This document shows, piece after piece, positions 35,401-40,565 of a stretch of 64,000 nt of DNA. The stretch is from Roseobacter litoralis Och 149 (GTDB lineage: Bacteria > Pseudomonadota > Alphaproteobacteria > Rhodobacterales > Rhodobacteraceae). The DNA is taken from NCBI RefSeq assembly GCF_000154785.2, contig NC_015730.1, positions 3,162,001 to 3,226,000 on the forward strand, written 5' to 3'. The translations under genes were made by a program, and so were the position numbers. The notes beneath the pieces were generated by a model. It made no database searches. It had not been told where the DNA came from and was given only the letters and a program-made list of their open reading frames with translations. Each line of letters starts with the position of its first letter. The stretch's first letter is position 1.

Positions 35401-37613
35401 CTGGAATTCACCGAGGTCCAGGTGACGACATAGCCGCCATTGCTCAGCCCTGTGACCTGTGGCTGGAACTGGCTGCTTGAGGTTTCGGTCTCGACCTGGA
35501 CCTCGCTGGCAATCAGTGCACCGGACGCATCATAGCGATTCAGGCGCACACCGGTGATCGTGTCGTCATCCCAGACAACAACCCATCCGCCGTCATTGAG
35601 CCCGGCAACATCCGCGTCAAACTGCGACGAGGTAACCGTCGTGTTCACCTGAAATTCCGGGCCAACTGCGCCACCCGCCGCATCATAACGCTGCGCAAAA
35701 ACGCCCAAGTCATTGTCGCCCGAATTGTCCTGGTTCTGCGACGTCCAGACGGAGATATAACCGCCATCCGCCAGACCCGAAATCGCGGAATCCGACTGGC
35801 TTGAAACCGTGACTGTATTGACCTGCCGCTCGGTTCCGACAAACCCATCGGTGTCGGATTCCGGTGTCACCTCGACACTGATCAGGACGGGATCAGATGT
35901 CGCGCCATCGCCATCTTCGACCAACAGCTCAAGCGTCGTCTGCGCGCGCGGGTCGTCCGAGGCAATGCCAAAGGTCAAATGTTCCAACAGGACCTCGACT
36001 GCTGCGGCATCAGCTGCAGTGTTCAGGTCAATGACAAAGGCTGTACCATCAGCGCCGTCGCTGCTGATGCTGCCGATAAGTGTCCCACCGACAGAAACGT
36101 TCGCGCCGCTGATCGCGACAGCCCCTGTGCCGTCCAATCCCAATTGCAACTGTGCATCGGCATCCTGATCGGAAAAACCGTCTTCGGACAAAGACTGCCC
36201 GATGGAGGACAGGACAATCCGCCCCCCCGCAAAATTCGTTGAATCCGCATCCGAAAACGCGACCGCGCCATCGACATCCAACCGTTGTGGCGCTGCGTTT
36301 ACATCCGTTTCCGAGAACGTCCGCGTTACGGAAAAGGCTTCGACCAGAGGCCGTGCAGAGGGGGCCGAGAACGTCAGTTCATCCCCAAAAATACGCTGGA
36401 ACACACCCTGCACTGACCCGTCGCCCGCATCACCTGATGTGTCAGAGGTCCAGACGGACACGAAATCGCCATTGGCAAGGGCTGAGACATCGCCCCGCTG
36501 CTGAGAGCCGCTTATCTCTTCGTTCAACATGATCTCACCCGACACGGCGACGCCATCGACGTCGAAACGTCGGGCAAAAACGCCGTCACCGCTGCCGTCG
36601 CCAGCCGTGCCGCTGGTTGCGGATGTCCATGTGACCACAAAACCGCCGTCGCTTGTTGCGGTGATCTCCGGATCGTACTGTGAAGAGGATGTCTCAACAT
36701 TGACTTGGAATTCGCTGCCTACGGCTGTACCGTCCCCCTCATAGACCTGCCCGAAGATACCAAAGCCACTGCCATCTGCCGCGCTGGTGTCTTCCCAAAC
36801 AATCACAAACCGGCCACTGTCCAACCCTGAGACGGCAGAGTCCTGCTGCGCGCCCGCCGTTGTCGTATTGACCAGAAACTCGCTGCCAATCGCGGTGCCG
36901 TTCGGTTCATAAAGCTGTGCGAAAACGCCTTGACTTGATCCATCGCCCGCTGTGCCAGACGCAGGACTGGTCCAGGTCACGATAATACCGCCAGCGGCCA
37001 GCCCATTAGCGCCAGCGCTTGGCGCAATAGCAGCAATCGAGACCTCCCCCTGATTTCCCGAAATTTCCGAATTGACCTGCACGTCATCACCAAGAGGCGC
37101 GCCCGCAGCGTCATAGAAACGCACGCGGATTCCATCGCTGCTGCCATCCCCGGAATCATCCGTGAAGGCGACGGCAAAGCCGCCACCGGGCACGCCTGCG
37201 ACCTCAGGATCAAACTGCGTGACAGATATGTTCACCGCATTGACCTGAAACTCGCCCCCCGCTTTGGACCCATCCGCCGCAAAGCGCTGTCCGTAGATGC
37301 CAAAGTCAAAGGAGCCCGGCACATCCTGATTGCGGGATTCCCAGACGATCACGAACCCGCCGTCATCCGTCGCGGCAATCGACGGGTCGCGCTGAATTTC
37401 ATTGGCTGTCTCATTCACGAGGGTCTGCGCGCCAATACGTTCGCCCTGCGCTGAGAACCTTTGCGCAAATATACCGTCCTGATCTCCGTCCTGACCCGTC
37501 GACACCCAAACAATCACATAGCTGCCATCAGCCAGTGTCTCGACCCGCGCTTCGTTTTGATTTCCGACGGTAAAGCTGTTGACAAGTTGTTCTGGCGTCA
37601 AAGGAGAATTCAT
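17484..37613 (-). CDS. Giant multi-beta-propeller, cadherin-like repeat surface protein (about 6,709 aa)
   Basis: One uninterrupted frame of 20.1 kb. The start ATG 37613 has GAGGG just upstream; a start 14 codons earlier lacks one. From the N-terminus (approximate residues): 1-4633 is eight blocks of seven repeats of about 57 residues, with core DGGFVVVW...DGS..GVFAQRYDA.G..VG.EFQVN. Blocks are separated by cadherin-like linkers containing DADS.DF.GG and VTDGDGG. Residues 4634-4850 hold a cadherin-like and a PKD-like domain. About 13 NDAPVA.DD...DYDPNG..SDGNGGTDTATV modules follow, then three C-terminal repeats and a unique tail ending DELVFIDAY. Asp/Gly/Asn-rich loops suggest calcium binding. 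There is no signal peptide and there are no GGxGxDx(L/I)x nonapeptides. Inferred role: secreted or surface adhesin or biofilm matrix protein; the route of secretion is not visible here. Confidence 0.85.
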   Translation of the reverse strand: MNSPLTPEQLVNSFTVGNQNEARVETLADGSYVIVWVSTGQDGDQDGIFAQRFSAQGERIGAQTLVNETANEIQRDPSIAATDDGGFVIVWESRNQDVPGSFDFGIYGQRFAADGSKAGGEFQVNAVNISVTQFDPEVAGVPGGGFAVAFTDDSGDGSSDGIRVRFYDAAGAPLGDDVQVNSEISGNQGEVSIAAIAPSAGANGLAAGGIIVTWTSPASGTAGDGSSQGVFAQLYEPNGTAIGSEFLVNTTTAGAQQDSAVSGLDSGRFVIVWEDTSAADGSGFGIFGQVYEGDGTAVGSEFQVNVETSSSQYDPEITATSDGGFVVTWTSATSGTAGDGSGDGVFARRFDVDGVAVSGEIMLNEEISGSQQRGDVSALANGDFVSVWTSDTSGDAGDGSVQGVFQRIFGDELTFSAPSARPLVEAFSVTRTFSETDVNAAPQRLDVDGAVAFSDADSTNFAGGRIVLSSIGQSLSEDGFSDQDADAQLQLGLDGTGAVAISGANVSVGGTLIGSISSDGADGTAFVIDLNTAADAAAVEVLLEHLTFGIASDDPRAQTTLELLVEDGDGATSDPVLISVEVTPESDTDGFVGTERQVNTVTVSSQSDSAISGLADGGYISVWTSQNQDNSGDNDLGVFAQRYDAAGGAVGPEFQVNTTVTSSQFDADVAGLNDGGWVVVWDDDTITGVRLNRYDASGALIASEVQVETETSSSQFQPQVTGLSNGGYVVTWTSVNSSTAGDGNSNGVFGQLFNAAGARVGGEIAINEQTIGAQDTAAVSALSGGRFVVAWEENDVANGDGSSSSLSARIFDSSGSPEGAEFQVNSFVNNAQSVPKVATLDNGDFVVVWRSEGQDSSSGGIYYQRYSDAGVAIGAETRVNDTVIGDQTFPDIIALDTGGFVIGWTDTSVPAPGNGQDVFVQVFDADGTRLDSETRVNTEVLSTQNEISLAALPNGNYVVQWTSETSGTAGDGDSRGVFQQIIGDPAEISQSAAPVLQGLPLIIDIDEDVANVGSQLVLTGGLSLTDADSSDLEGGVVRLSRVVTEPLADRFNAPDDLSQDSVFVAVGGTVTQTGATLRVDGVAVATVSSDGLNGADLVLDLLAGATPDRVQSLLNALSYQTDSDNPRDSRTYSLLIEDGDGGLTQPRSLEIRINQVAEAGAPVPVGPEEQVNSFVADAQDQQEVAALTDGGWVVVWDSDGQDESGEGVFGQRYNSEGARIGGEFQVNTLTSGNQADPVVTGLEDGGWVVVWESGFVDVPESSDLGIISQRYAADGTPVGGETVVNTTVISTQFDPAVATIPTGTPGFANGGYVVVYTSDSGDGSADAVLMQRFATDGTPVGSELVANTTSVGNQGTADVAVLTDGSIAVTYFSGNTAFVRVFNPDGTEAVAETQVGITSSSTSEADIAATADGGFVIAWTDTSGLDGSGQGIAAQRYDASGAPAGDVFIVNDSFSSTQSEANVIGLDDGTFVIAWRNFAGNADASGDAVLAQRYSATGERLDGEFLLNQETFVSSQFSPKLAALPGGNFVATFSSVTSGTSGDGSSNGVFQQVYGNPADFTPGAAPVIQGFSDTAVFDEADVNAGLQRLDADATVAFGDADSNDFDGGVLTLAVAQTFDDIEQLNPGDDETQDQLGLVAGDVGNGDVQFSGLNTGDTVTVDGVTVGTITNSGPVFSITLNTNATAEAVEALLGNLAYGNGSDAPVAARRLSVDLTDGDGQSTPTQLIEVTVVPDVDSTLVASVERGVNAHTESNQDNAQVAELTGGGIIVVWQSTNQDNISDFNTGVFGQLYDANGIPSGPEFLVNDVTLSAQSAPSVTATADGGFVVAWQSTNQDNPGDFDQGIIAQRFDANGVEQGSEIVVNTAVALSQFAPSVAAFADGGFVATYVSDDGDGSQDAILSQRFDANGVAVGAEITVNTATVTGNQSQPDVATLVDGVGNNAGHVVVFTSFASGAEGDGDRNGVFAQRFDANGAATGAQFQVNTTTNDDQSQPAVIGLDGGGFVVVWTDDLLDGSAGGVFAQRYDVNGVAVGGEFRVNTDRLNSESDADITALSDGGFLVSWTAGSNQDGSSDGVFGQRFDANGDRIDGEIQLNVETSSQQFQPAVTSFNDGFAAVWSSFTSGNSGDGSSYGVSLRTFESAPSANNSPVLEDVERDVQLFADDIVGGAQILDDGIEFSDPDNANFNGGTLEVYYTAGRTASDQLSIATDAAVTISGSTISINGTAIGTIDAAQNGVNGEPLRIDFNAAADAAAVKVIMEHLAYGSTDTALNLQFTNRGIGFTVTDGNGGQTEPDSIFVRIGAGASTATGLTLDDFADPENEATQLDDTPARSEADLFNAPQLIDANIDFDDLAGTSFDGGFLQISEVFNSSANKQISVQNQGTGAGQIGFDGTNVSYEGTAIGTINATSNGVNGATLRVDLNANASEAGIEALAEALTFGITGGLSSTNRLGFDLTIGNQAGNQTGFTRMEQELIRDLVTIDTGLGVESQVNSFTASTQQAPRIAELSDGGYIVVWNSTQQDNPASGNRGIFAQRFNEQGQQVGVEFQVNDIAVGDQIQPRAEGLSNGTFVLLWNDNTGRDGSGQGVFAQVYQNDGTEIGSAFQVNEEFSSTQNQPEAVDLGAGRFMVVWTSTASGTAGDGSSNGVFGRVVDASGAPEGGEFQINSTTAGAQQRAQVTLLDNGDVMVVWEEQGGSDGSSIGVFAQRVDTNGQLVTFDGTLAGADEQQINTTTAGSQSRPDVAALGASATLPNGGFIVVWQSPDASSDGIFGQVFDSNGVAQGAEFQVNTSTISSQADPIVVGTPGGGFTVAWSDSSGVDGSGVGVVAQRFNADGSFDGNAFLVNEEISSTQNQPDLAVLSNGTLAAVWASQTSGTAGDGSGIGVFQALFDQPTPPAGSMAPVLAGVEETVTFEENAANATPQLLNQDGALSLTDMDSADFDGGSILVQRIVGSSLNEEQLRGPGEGIAQDLLGVLDGNGVSVSGTQVSVGGSVIGTIVQDGSGGNPLQIALSSASATPEAVEAIIAQLSYQNLSDNPLELRQVAVQVTDGDGGSTGSQVIDIIVNSEIDSTVLPQGDEEQVNTFVTGSQNDAATSEIYDSSGAQIGYVVVWVSADQDRVQDASSGIFGQRYDLNGDPVGGEFQVNLHTEFAQSDPTVTGLPTGGFVVGWSDNSSAHPAGVPAGEVGVGTFAQVFDEAGVRVGDEFLVNDITASTQDQLDLAAQSDGTIVAVYSDASSADGSGFGVFLRQFDDTGAPLGASVQVNEETSSTQNDASVTILSGGRIVVTWTSFASGTAGDGNANGVFARLFEANGTAVGGEFQVNTATLSNQDSAQVAALADGSFVVVWDDDSGVDGSSTGIQMQRFDANGVAIGGETLVNETTVNAQFDPYIIALDTGGWVVAWSDNGGNDGSGTGVFGQIYAADGSRIDGEFQLNTEFSSTQSEARLVALPNGGFTAVWTSFTSATAGDGNSNGIFQQVFANAGDVQISENPVLVALDASVTLDEADVNASGQLFATAAGLGDADSSDFDGGALTVSMVVNDVIQSQFAAPDDASQDSLGFDTSGVVSIAGSTLSVNGTAIGTITSDGADGAELVVQLNGAATQQLVQDAIRSLTYGNSSDDPETSRLVSIQVNDGDGGHVRELVQINITPETDGAVPVGDEVQTNSFTTNNQSDSKVASLADGGYVVVWSSANQDATGDNDLGVFAQRYDASGAPVGGEIQVNINAAFAQNNPDVVGLSTGGFVVAWEDNSGLIGVDNDEELAMQVFDANGQPVGSEIAVPSTTHFDADAPALAAFDNGDFVLVRNGRDATSPFIDEIYVQRFNDQGGAVGTETVIAPLGSSSAVTPDVAVQSDGTYVVVFTATNVDNPGDNDTGVFMQRYAADNSQIGGPVQVNTTERFSQFAPKIAATEDGGYVVVFESDVADDFGFTTSAGIYAQRFDGFGNRVGEEFLVNEVVDNAQSAPDVVAISGGGFAITYSDNNGTDGSGVGVFLQQYDAQGNRIDGALQVNQEFSSTQNEASIAALPGGNLVVSFTSQTSGTAGDGSSGGIFHRIIGDPADFASGGDPVVEGINREVTYLENTLNGVPQLIDADGAAAVSDADSADFDGGSILVSNLISSAPLINQINAPDDLTQDQLGLRQTTQITIAGTTVSVDGTEVAQIIQNGQDGTPFELRLNANATAEIVELLVENLTYRNISDDPLATRDLRIQVTDGDGGASEPQVVTITITPTPDSAQPVGAEQIVNTTDTGSEDNPEIVTLPGTGGDFIVTWTSFGTDGSREGIFGQRFDVNGNKLARDGTGLASGASDEFQINTTTAQDQASQEIAAFSNGGWVVVWVDDALDGSGSGIVAQVFNPDGTLNGSEFVANDLVSSTQFRPDVAVLSDDTFVITWESANSAGAGDGNGSGIVARHFQADGTPISSQFVVNTETVSTQSDPAVTELNDGGFLVTWQSFSSAGSADGDRFGIFAQRYDASAAPVGAEFQVNTATRSDQTDAEVTVLSDGNVVVTWTDSVADLSGTGIYATIIAADGTPLVDEFRVNDQRLSTQNDPVVAALDNGDFVIAWVDHAGTDGSGQGVFAQQYDSSGARVDSQFQVNTTTSGSQNQPDIAGLPGGGFVITWNGSVLIQIYGNDAPSISPVSANGDEDTAIVLDAAIFEAGFVDPNGNTLEEIRIETFPVNGALALNGVPVIAGQVVSRADLLAGNLIYTGNQDFNGLDSFLWTGSDGIAFSQDPPVAANITVDPVNDAPGLEAGADTSVGEGANLNRTLTLTDPDTDSRSFTVDYGDGSPVATFTTSSLSPVLNHVFAGEGTFTVTVTVDDNAGEANSVETDTFEVTVVNANPNATNDFVNVSEDGPAVTGNALTNDSDPGGDALTVSAVNGVAANVGQQITLASGALVTLNADGSFDYDPNGQFEDLADFQTATDPLSYEISDGEGGTDTATINFFVRGENDDPDAVDDAFAANDDNPISGNVLNDNGSGADSDVDAVNTLTVSEVNGQAGDVGNQITLASGALLTLNADGTFDYDPNGAFGTGGTDGFDYTLSDGRGGTDTASVTISINGTNPPPTARDDSIAADEEVTVNGDVLADNGNGADSDAGGDPITVTQVNGSAANVGVAVLLAGGGQVTLQSNGQFSFDPNNGYEDLSVGDTATETFEYTIEDGNGGSDTATVTLTIAGVNDAPLGLNDTASTDEDSSTSGNVLSNDTDIDANDTLVVTEVVGSTLAVGVATTTSGGGSVTLGSDGQFIYDPGTAFNTLSVGQTATDSISYTVADGNGGSATATLSIVVNGVNDAPVANDDALTTGEDSTLFGNLTADNGNGTDSDPDASDVPFVSAVNGQAADIGQQITLASGALLTVNGSGTFSYDTNGAFDTLNAGETATDSFVYTLSDGNGGTDTATATITINGDADAPVAVDDSAATDEATAVTGDVLANDTDANGDTLLVSAVNGAAGDVGVQVALASGALLTLNSDGTFDYDPNGQFETLSAGQSGTDTFDYTVSDGNGGADTATVTVDISGLNDSPIAQGDFFTTSEDAGLVGLDLFANNGGGVDSDIDQLDMLVVTQVDGQSANVGTQVQLASGALLTVNADGTADYDPNGAFEFLSVGATATDSFTYTISDGNGGTDTATVSIGVSGVNDAPDAVDDSRGVSVDGALSGNVLSDNGNGADSDIDGDTLSVTALNGSTVALGVATTLASGAIVTLNADGTFDYDQNGSFSGLGAGTTATDTFDYTISDGNDGTDTATVTITIGGSNLPPVAIDDAFDTNENTAFTTGSVLDNDNDPNTDPLSVTGFDDTATVGIVTNNGDGTFDYNPNGQFETLGVGETAVDTFTYTISDGNGGVDSATVNITINGVNDAPVASDDALTVTEDTSGSVVATANDTDIDGDDVEITSVDDLATIGAVLVEADNDTITYDTNGQFDTLAQGETATDSFGYTVTDGNGGTATATVDVTITGVNDGPVAQDDTVTTDEDTGIIGGSVLADNGNGVDSDVDNGAVLSIAAVNGQAGDVGSQVTLASGALLTLNADGTFDYDPNGAFEALALGDVGSDSFTYTLTDEFGATDDATVTVSIDGVNDAPVAQDDSFATDEDTGVSGNILSDNGSGADSDVDAGDTRVVSAINGTAASVGVQITLASGALLTVGADGALDYDPNGAFEFLSVGATATDSFTYTISDGNGGTDTATVSIGVSGVNDAPDAVDDSRGVSVDGALSGNVLSDNGNGADSDIDGDTLSVTALNGTAAALGVATTLASGAIVTLNADGTFDYDQNGSFSGLGAGTTATDTFDYTISDGNGGTDTATVTITISPEGGAVTAGNDAFVVSEGELTAAGRSLFRLAAIDDRTDLLENDTGANKIISVNGAPIKPGILFAGDNGGQFRVFEGGVLDFQNRGDLVAPGDTTGFTYTVSDGNGGTDTATVTLTIGPDIAADDTFDITEGELSAEGRSLFRLGAINDQTDLLENDIGADKIISVNGEPIKPGILFAGDNGGQFRVYEGGVVDFQNRGDFVAAGESTGFTYTVSDGNGGTDTARVTLNVGPDIADDDVFMVSAFDLDDAGRSLFRLGAINDQTDLLENDFGADEIIFVNGEPIEPGILFAGDNGGEFRVYPGGVVDFQNRGDLVDPGDTTGFTYTVSDGNGGTDTARVTLEVGLPVVTELYMYHSSSSMSAVNIVVDFFTIDDLTDPYTEYSSGLTVPNLQHDELVFIDAY
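17655..18675 (-). repeat. Three C-terminal tandem repeats of about 113 residues
   Basis: Copies at about 18675-18340, 18340-17995 and 17995-17655 share GRSLFRL..I.D.TDLLEND.GA..II.VNG.PI.PGILFAGDNGG.FRV..GGV.DFQNRGD and a final SDGNGGTDTA strand. They differ in sequence from the cadherin-like array upstream but end with the same strand, so they are probably a variant of the same fold. Confidence 0.8.
18697..19163 (-). repeat. Near-identical 467-bp internal duplication, copy A
   Basis: Matches 20362-20828 at a fixed offset of 1,665 bp (555 codons, in frame) with about 13 mismatches that I could count, seven of them clustered in one short patch. It encodes one cadherin-like module (DSRGVSVDGALSGNVLSD) and its flanks. 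Other modules in the array differ far more at the DNA level. Confidence 0.85.
20362..20828 (-). repeat. Near-identical 467-bp internal duplication, copy B
   Basis: Second copy of the segment at 18697-19163, same orientation and in frame. The match stops abruptly at TCATAGTC (20821-20828), after which the flanking modules diverge. Four ordinary modules lie between the copies. Confidence 0.85.
23715..37610 (-). repeat. Eight 7-repeat propeller blocks (56 repeats) with cadherin-like linkers
   Basis: Counted by eye from the translation, with approximate DNA limits: block 1 37610-36390, block 2 35830-34670, block 3 34110-32950, block 4 32385-31190, block 5 30155-28950, block 6 28385-27180, block 7 26635-25445, block 8 24895-23715. 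Each has seven repeats starting at a (Q/L/V)(V/L/I)N strand. The last repeat usually carries SGTAGDGSS.GVFQ and then a short exit such as IIGDPADF. Seven blades per block is the classic count for a closed beta-propeller. Linkers are about 180 residues, except between blocks 4 and 5, where two linker modules occur in tandem. Confidence 0.75.
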
Positions 37614-38221
37614 GGGGCCCTCATAAAATATCTGGATCCGCCTAAATGCGGACAAAAAAACCTAGCGGGGCCTGAAAATAGCCCCAAATTTGGTTAATAG
37701 ACTTCATCGCCCTTAAGCTTCTGTCAACCAATTTCCCGGCTTTCGCCTCGTGACGTCTGACTAAAAGTCATCGTTTGAAGGCCTTGGCACGCAGCCATTT
37801 TCAACGAAGAGTCGTAATTTCGACTTATGCGTGTAGATGCCTCACCTGCGAAGCGCGCAGGGTTTTCTTGAGATGACCGGCAGTGCGGTATCTGCGGTAT
37901 GCTTGATTGGTGAAGTCGACCAAGCATTTAGCTATTTAGGCCGGGCATTTAAAAAGCATCGCATACGCCGGACGCGTCACCGTGATCCAGCACAAAGGGC
38001 GGTACGGCCCGCCGGGTTCCGGCAATTCGCGAAATTAAGTCGGGAGCGGGCCTCAGCGTCCCGCAATGTTCTCGGTAGAAAAAACGCGATTGTCGAAACG
38101 GCCCGGCCCAGCACACGTCCAACGCGAATATATGTCATCATATCAGAATCAGACGCGCACTTTTAGCGCGTTATCTCGCCATTCAGGGAAAACCTGACGA
38201 AAATCGATTACTGCTTGCGCT
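37614..38221. other. 608-bp gap upstream of the giant gene; no convincing gene
   Basis: It separates the TRAP permease stop from the giant gene's start, all on the minus strand, and should hold the giant gene's promoter and leader. Two small hairpins lie close to the start codon: TCCGC/GCGGA around 37638-37653 and GGGGC/GCCCC around 37667-37685. A minus-strand TTGACA (complement of 37731-37736) is a possible -35 box but has no good -10 partner. A 109-codon frame on the plus strand (37837-38166) has no recognisable domain and is not called. Confidence 0.5.
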
Positions 38222-40450
38222 TTACGCTTCCTTCTTCGCAGTGCTCTGACCCGTAAAACGGGACACAAAAAACAACGCAACCGCCCCGGTGACACCGATC
38301 AGGTCAGAGACAAGCCCGCCTTCGATCATGAACAAGGCAACGACGATCAGCGCGACGCGTATCCCGACATTCGCACGTTTTGCAGCCCACCAGCCCTGCA
38401 CCCCGGAGGACAAAAGGTAGACGCCCAAAACGGCTGTGACCGCTGCTCTGAGAACCTCGAACCATGTGCCATCCATCAACAAAGCCGAGTTGTAAAAGAA
38501 CATGAACGGCACGATGAAGGCTGAAATTCCGATCTTGAAAGAGGCGACAGATGTGGCCATCGGGTTTGCGCCCGAGATACCTGCCGCCGCATAGCTGGCC
38601 AAGGCAACAGGCGGCGTGATGGCCGAAACGACAGCAAAGTAGAACACAAAGAAATGCGCCGTAAGAGCCGGAATACCCAGCTGCACAAGCCCCGGTGCGA
38701 CGACGCTGGCGGCAACGGCATAGGCCGCAGTCGTCGGCATCCCCATGCCCAGCAGGATCGAAATACACATGGCAAAGAACAGCGCGAGCAGCTGGTTTGT
38801 GTCTGCGATGCTCAGCAATACAGAAGAGAACCGCGCCCCGACGCCCGTCAGCGAAATGACCCCGACAATGATACCCGCACAGGCACAGACCGCGATGATC
38901 TGGATGGACATGATCCCTGCCAGTTCAAAGGCTTTCGAGACCGATTTGATCCCCATCCGGTAGGGTGTAAACCAGCTCACTACGGCGGCGGCGGCTGTGG
39001 CAAGCGTGCCTGCACGAATGACCGAATACCCCATGAACAGAGCGGCGATCAGGATGATGATCGGAAGGAACAGAAAGACCCGGCGCACCATATCGCGGAA
39101 CTTGGGCAGCTCATCTTCACGCATACCGCGCATGCCCAGCTTGGCCGCCTCAAAATCCACCATGAAATAGACGGACACGAAATATAGGACGGCCGGAATG
39201 ATCGCGGCGATGGCGATGTCCGTGTAAGGAATGCCAGTAATCTCGGCCATGATGAAGGCGCCTGCGCCCATGATCGGCGGCATGATCTGACCGCCTGTCG
39301 AAGCCGCAGCCTCAACCGCGCCCGCTGTGGTCGGTTTGTACCCCACCTTTTTCATCAGCGGGATCGTCAGTGAACCAGTAGCGACCACATTGCCCGCAGA
39401 CGTTCCGTTGATCATCCCCATCAGACCGCTGGCAAAGATGGACACTTTCGCAGGCCCACCGCGCGCGCGCCCTGCTGCGGCAAAAGCAAAGTTCACAAAG
39501 TATTCGCCGACCTTGGACGCCTGCAGGAACGCGGCAAAGATGATGAACAGAATGATATATGTCGAGGATACAGCCGTGGTCGGCCCCAGAATTCCCGCAT
39601 CCGTATAGACCTGGCTGAAGAACCGCTGCCATGTGATGTCAGGCGCATTAAGGAAGCCCGGCAGGCGTTCTCCGACAAAGACATAGACGAGGAAAATACC
39701 GGCAATCACGATCAGGGCGAGACCCGCAACCCGGCGCGTCATCTCCATGATAAGAACGGTGCCAGCGACGGCGGCAAGGCTCATCCCGATGGGGGCAAAG
39801 GGGGTGCCCGTTGCATTGCGCATCAAGGTGCCAAAAATCGTGATCAGGTAAATCGCGACGCCAGCCGCACAGATGATCAGCACGAGGTCCGCAGGAGACA
39901 GCCTGCCCCGTTCGGGCGCACGCATCCAGCCGACGAGAACGCCAATGCTGGTTGCAACAATCAAAGGCACGCCATAATGCCATATTTCAGCGGACCTGAT
40001 CGCCGGATCAATGCCGTTCCACATGGTGCCACCCGCGATATCGCGCGCGAAACCGAAGGCGGTGAAACAGGCATAAAGCGCGGGTAGCAGCGCGATATAT
40101 GCAACGATATCAAGCGGGTGATTGCGACGCTGTGGCTGGTCCGAGAAGCCCCGCGCAGAATAGAGCAAAAAGCCCAGCGTCAGCGCCCCGGCGATATGCA
40201 CGATCCGGAAGTTCCACGTCTCCATCGGGAAAACCGGTAGATAAGGGATGTAAATTCCCGTCCAGCCACCAATTGACCAACCGTTCAGAACCGCCATGTG
40301 GAACAACGCATAGACCCCCGCAAAAGCAGCGATCAGGAATTTGGTGCGCCCCTCGAATACGCGCTGGTTGCTGCCAAGCGGTTCGTCATCGACCCCTTGC
40401 GTGTTGATCGGGCTTTCGACCGCGCTGTCTGGCTGGGGGGTGCTGACCAT
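38222..40450 (-). CDS. TRAP transporter fused permease (DctQM, TAXI-associated 4TM/12TM type)
   Basis: The 742-residue protein is a fusion of the small (DctQ-like, first about 200 residues) and large (DctM-like) TRAP membrane subunits. Key features are GLMGMINGTSAGNVVATGSL, the PTTAAYAVAASVVAPGL helix and many further hydrophobic helices. It drives substrate uptake with an ion gradient. ATG 40450 has GGAG 7 nt upstream; a GTG 12 codons earlier has no such site. It lies downstream of the TAXI binding-protein gene, its partner. Length and fusion are normal for TAXI systems. Substrate unknown. Confidence 0.9.
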   Translation of the reverse strand: MVSTPQPDSAVESPINTQGVDDEPLGSNQRVFEGRTKFLIAAFAGVYALFHMAVLNGWSIGGWTGIYIPYLPVFPMETWNFRIVHIAGALTLGFLLYSARGFSDQPQRRNHPLDIVAYIALLPALYACFTAFGFARDIAGGTMWNGIDPAIRSAEIWHYGVPLIVATSIGVLVGWMRAPERGRLSPADLVLIICAAGVAIYLITIFGTLMRNATGTPFAPIGMSLAAVAGTVLIMEMTRRVAGLALIVIAGIFLVYVFVGERLPGFLNAPDITWQRFFSQVYTDAGILGPTTAVSSTYIILFIIFAAFLQASKVGEYFVNFAFAAAGRARGGPAKVSIFASGLMGMINGTSAGNVVATGSLTIPLMKKVGYKPTTAGAVEAAASTGGQIMPPIMGAGAFIMAEITGIPYTDIAIAAIIPAVLYFVSVYFMVDFEAAKLGMRGMREDELPKFRDMVRRVFLFLPIIILIAALFMGYSVIRAGTLATAAAAVVSWFTPYRMGIKSVSKAFELAGIMSIQIIAVCACAGIIVGVISLTGVGARFSSVLLSIADTNQLLALFFAMCISILLGMGMPTTAAYAVAASVVAPGLVQLGIPALTAHFFVFYFAVVSAITPPVALASYAAAGISGANPMATSVASFKIGISAFIVPFMFFYNSALLMDGTWFEVLRAAVTAVLGVYLLSSGVQGWWAAKRANVGIRVALIVVALFMIEGGLVSDLIGVTGAVALFFVSRFTGQSTAKKEA

Positions 40451-40526
40451 GGCTGGGCTCCATTTCGCTGTGAGCGACGTCTGCACGACATCGGTTTTTT
40501 AGATGCGTGCAGGAAATTTGGGCCGG

Positions 40527-40555
40527 CCTGAGCCACGCCAGCGGCGCAGCTCAGG
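40527..40555 (-). promoter_or_regulatory. Intercistronic hairpin between the TRAP binding protein and permease
   Basis: CCTGAGC (40527-40533) pairs with GCTCAGG (40549-40555); the loop can form a further small CGCC/GGCG stem. It begins 10 nt after the binding-protein stop and has no T tract. Such hairpins commonly protect the upstream message so that the binding protein is made in excess over the permease. Confidence 0.5.
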
Positions 40556-40565
40556 GGCTGTGGGT

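Noticed and set aside
17484..37613. Possible misassembly of the repeat gene
   Set aside because: The 20-kb frame is uninterrupted and the modules are mostly diverged; only the 467-bp pair is similar enough to confuse assembly, and its two copies differ at several positions.
17484..37613. CRISPR array or tandem DNA satellite as the cause of the repeat pattern
   Set aside because: Repeats are protein-level, of variable DNA sequence and in one frame; there are no short identical repeats with unique spacers.
37637..37660. Hairpin plus A/T run near the giant gene start as a terminator
   Set aside because: On the minus strand the T run precedes the stem, and on the plus strand it reads as an A run, so it does not fit an intrinsic terminator in either direction.
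37837..38166. 109-codon plus-strand frame in the gap upstream of the giant gene
   Set aside because: Arg-rich, no domain, no convincing ribosome site; probably chance.
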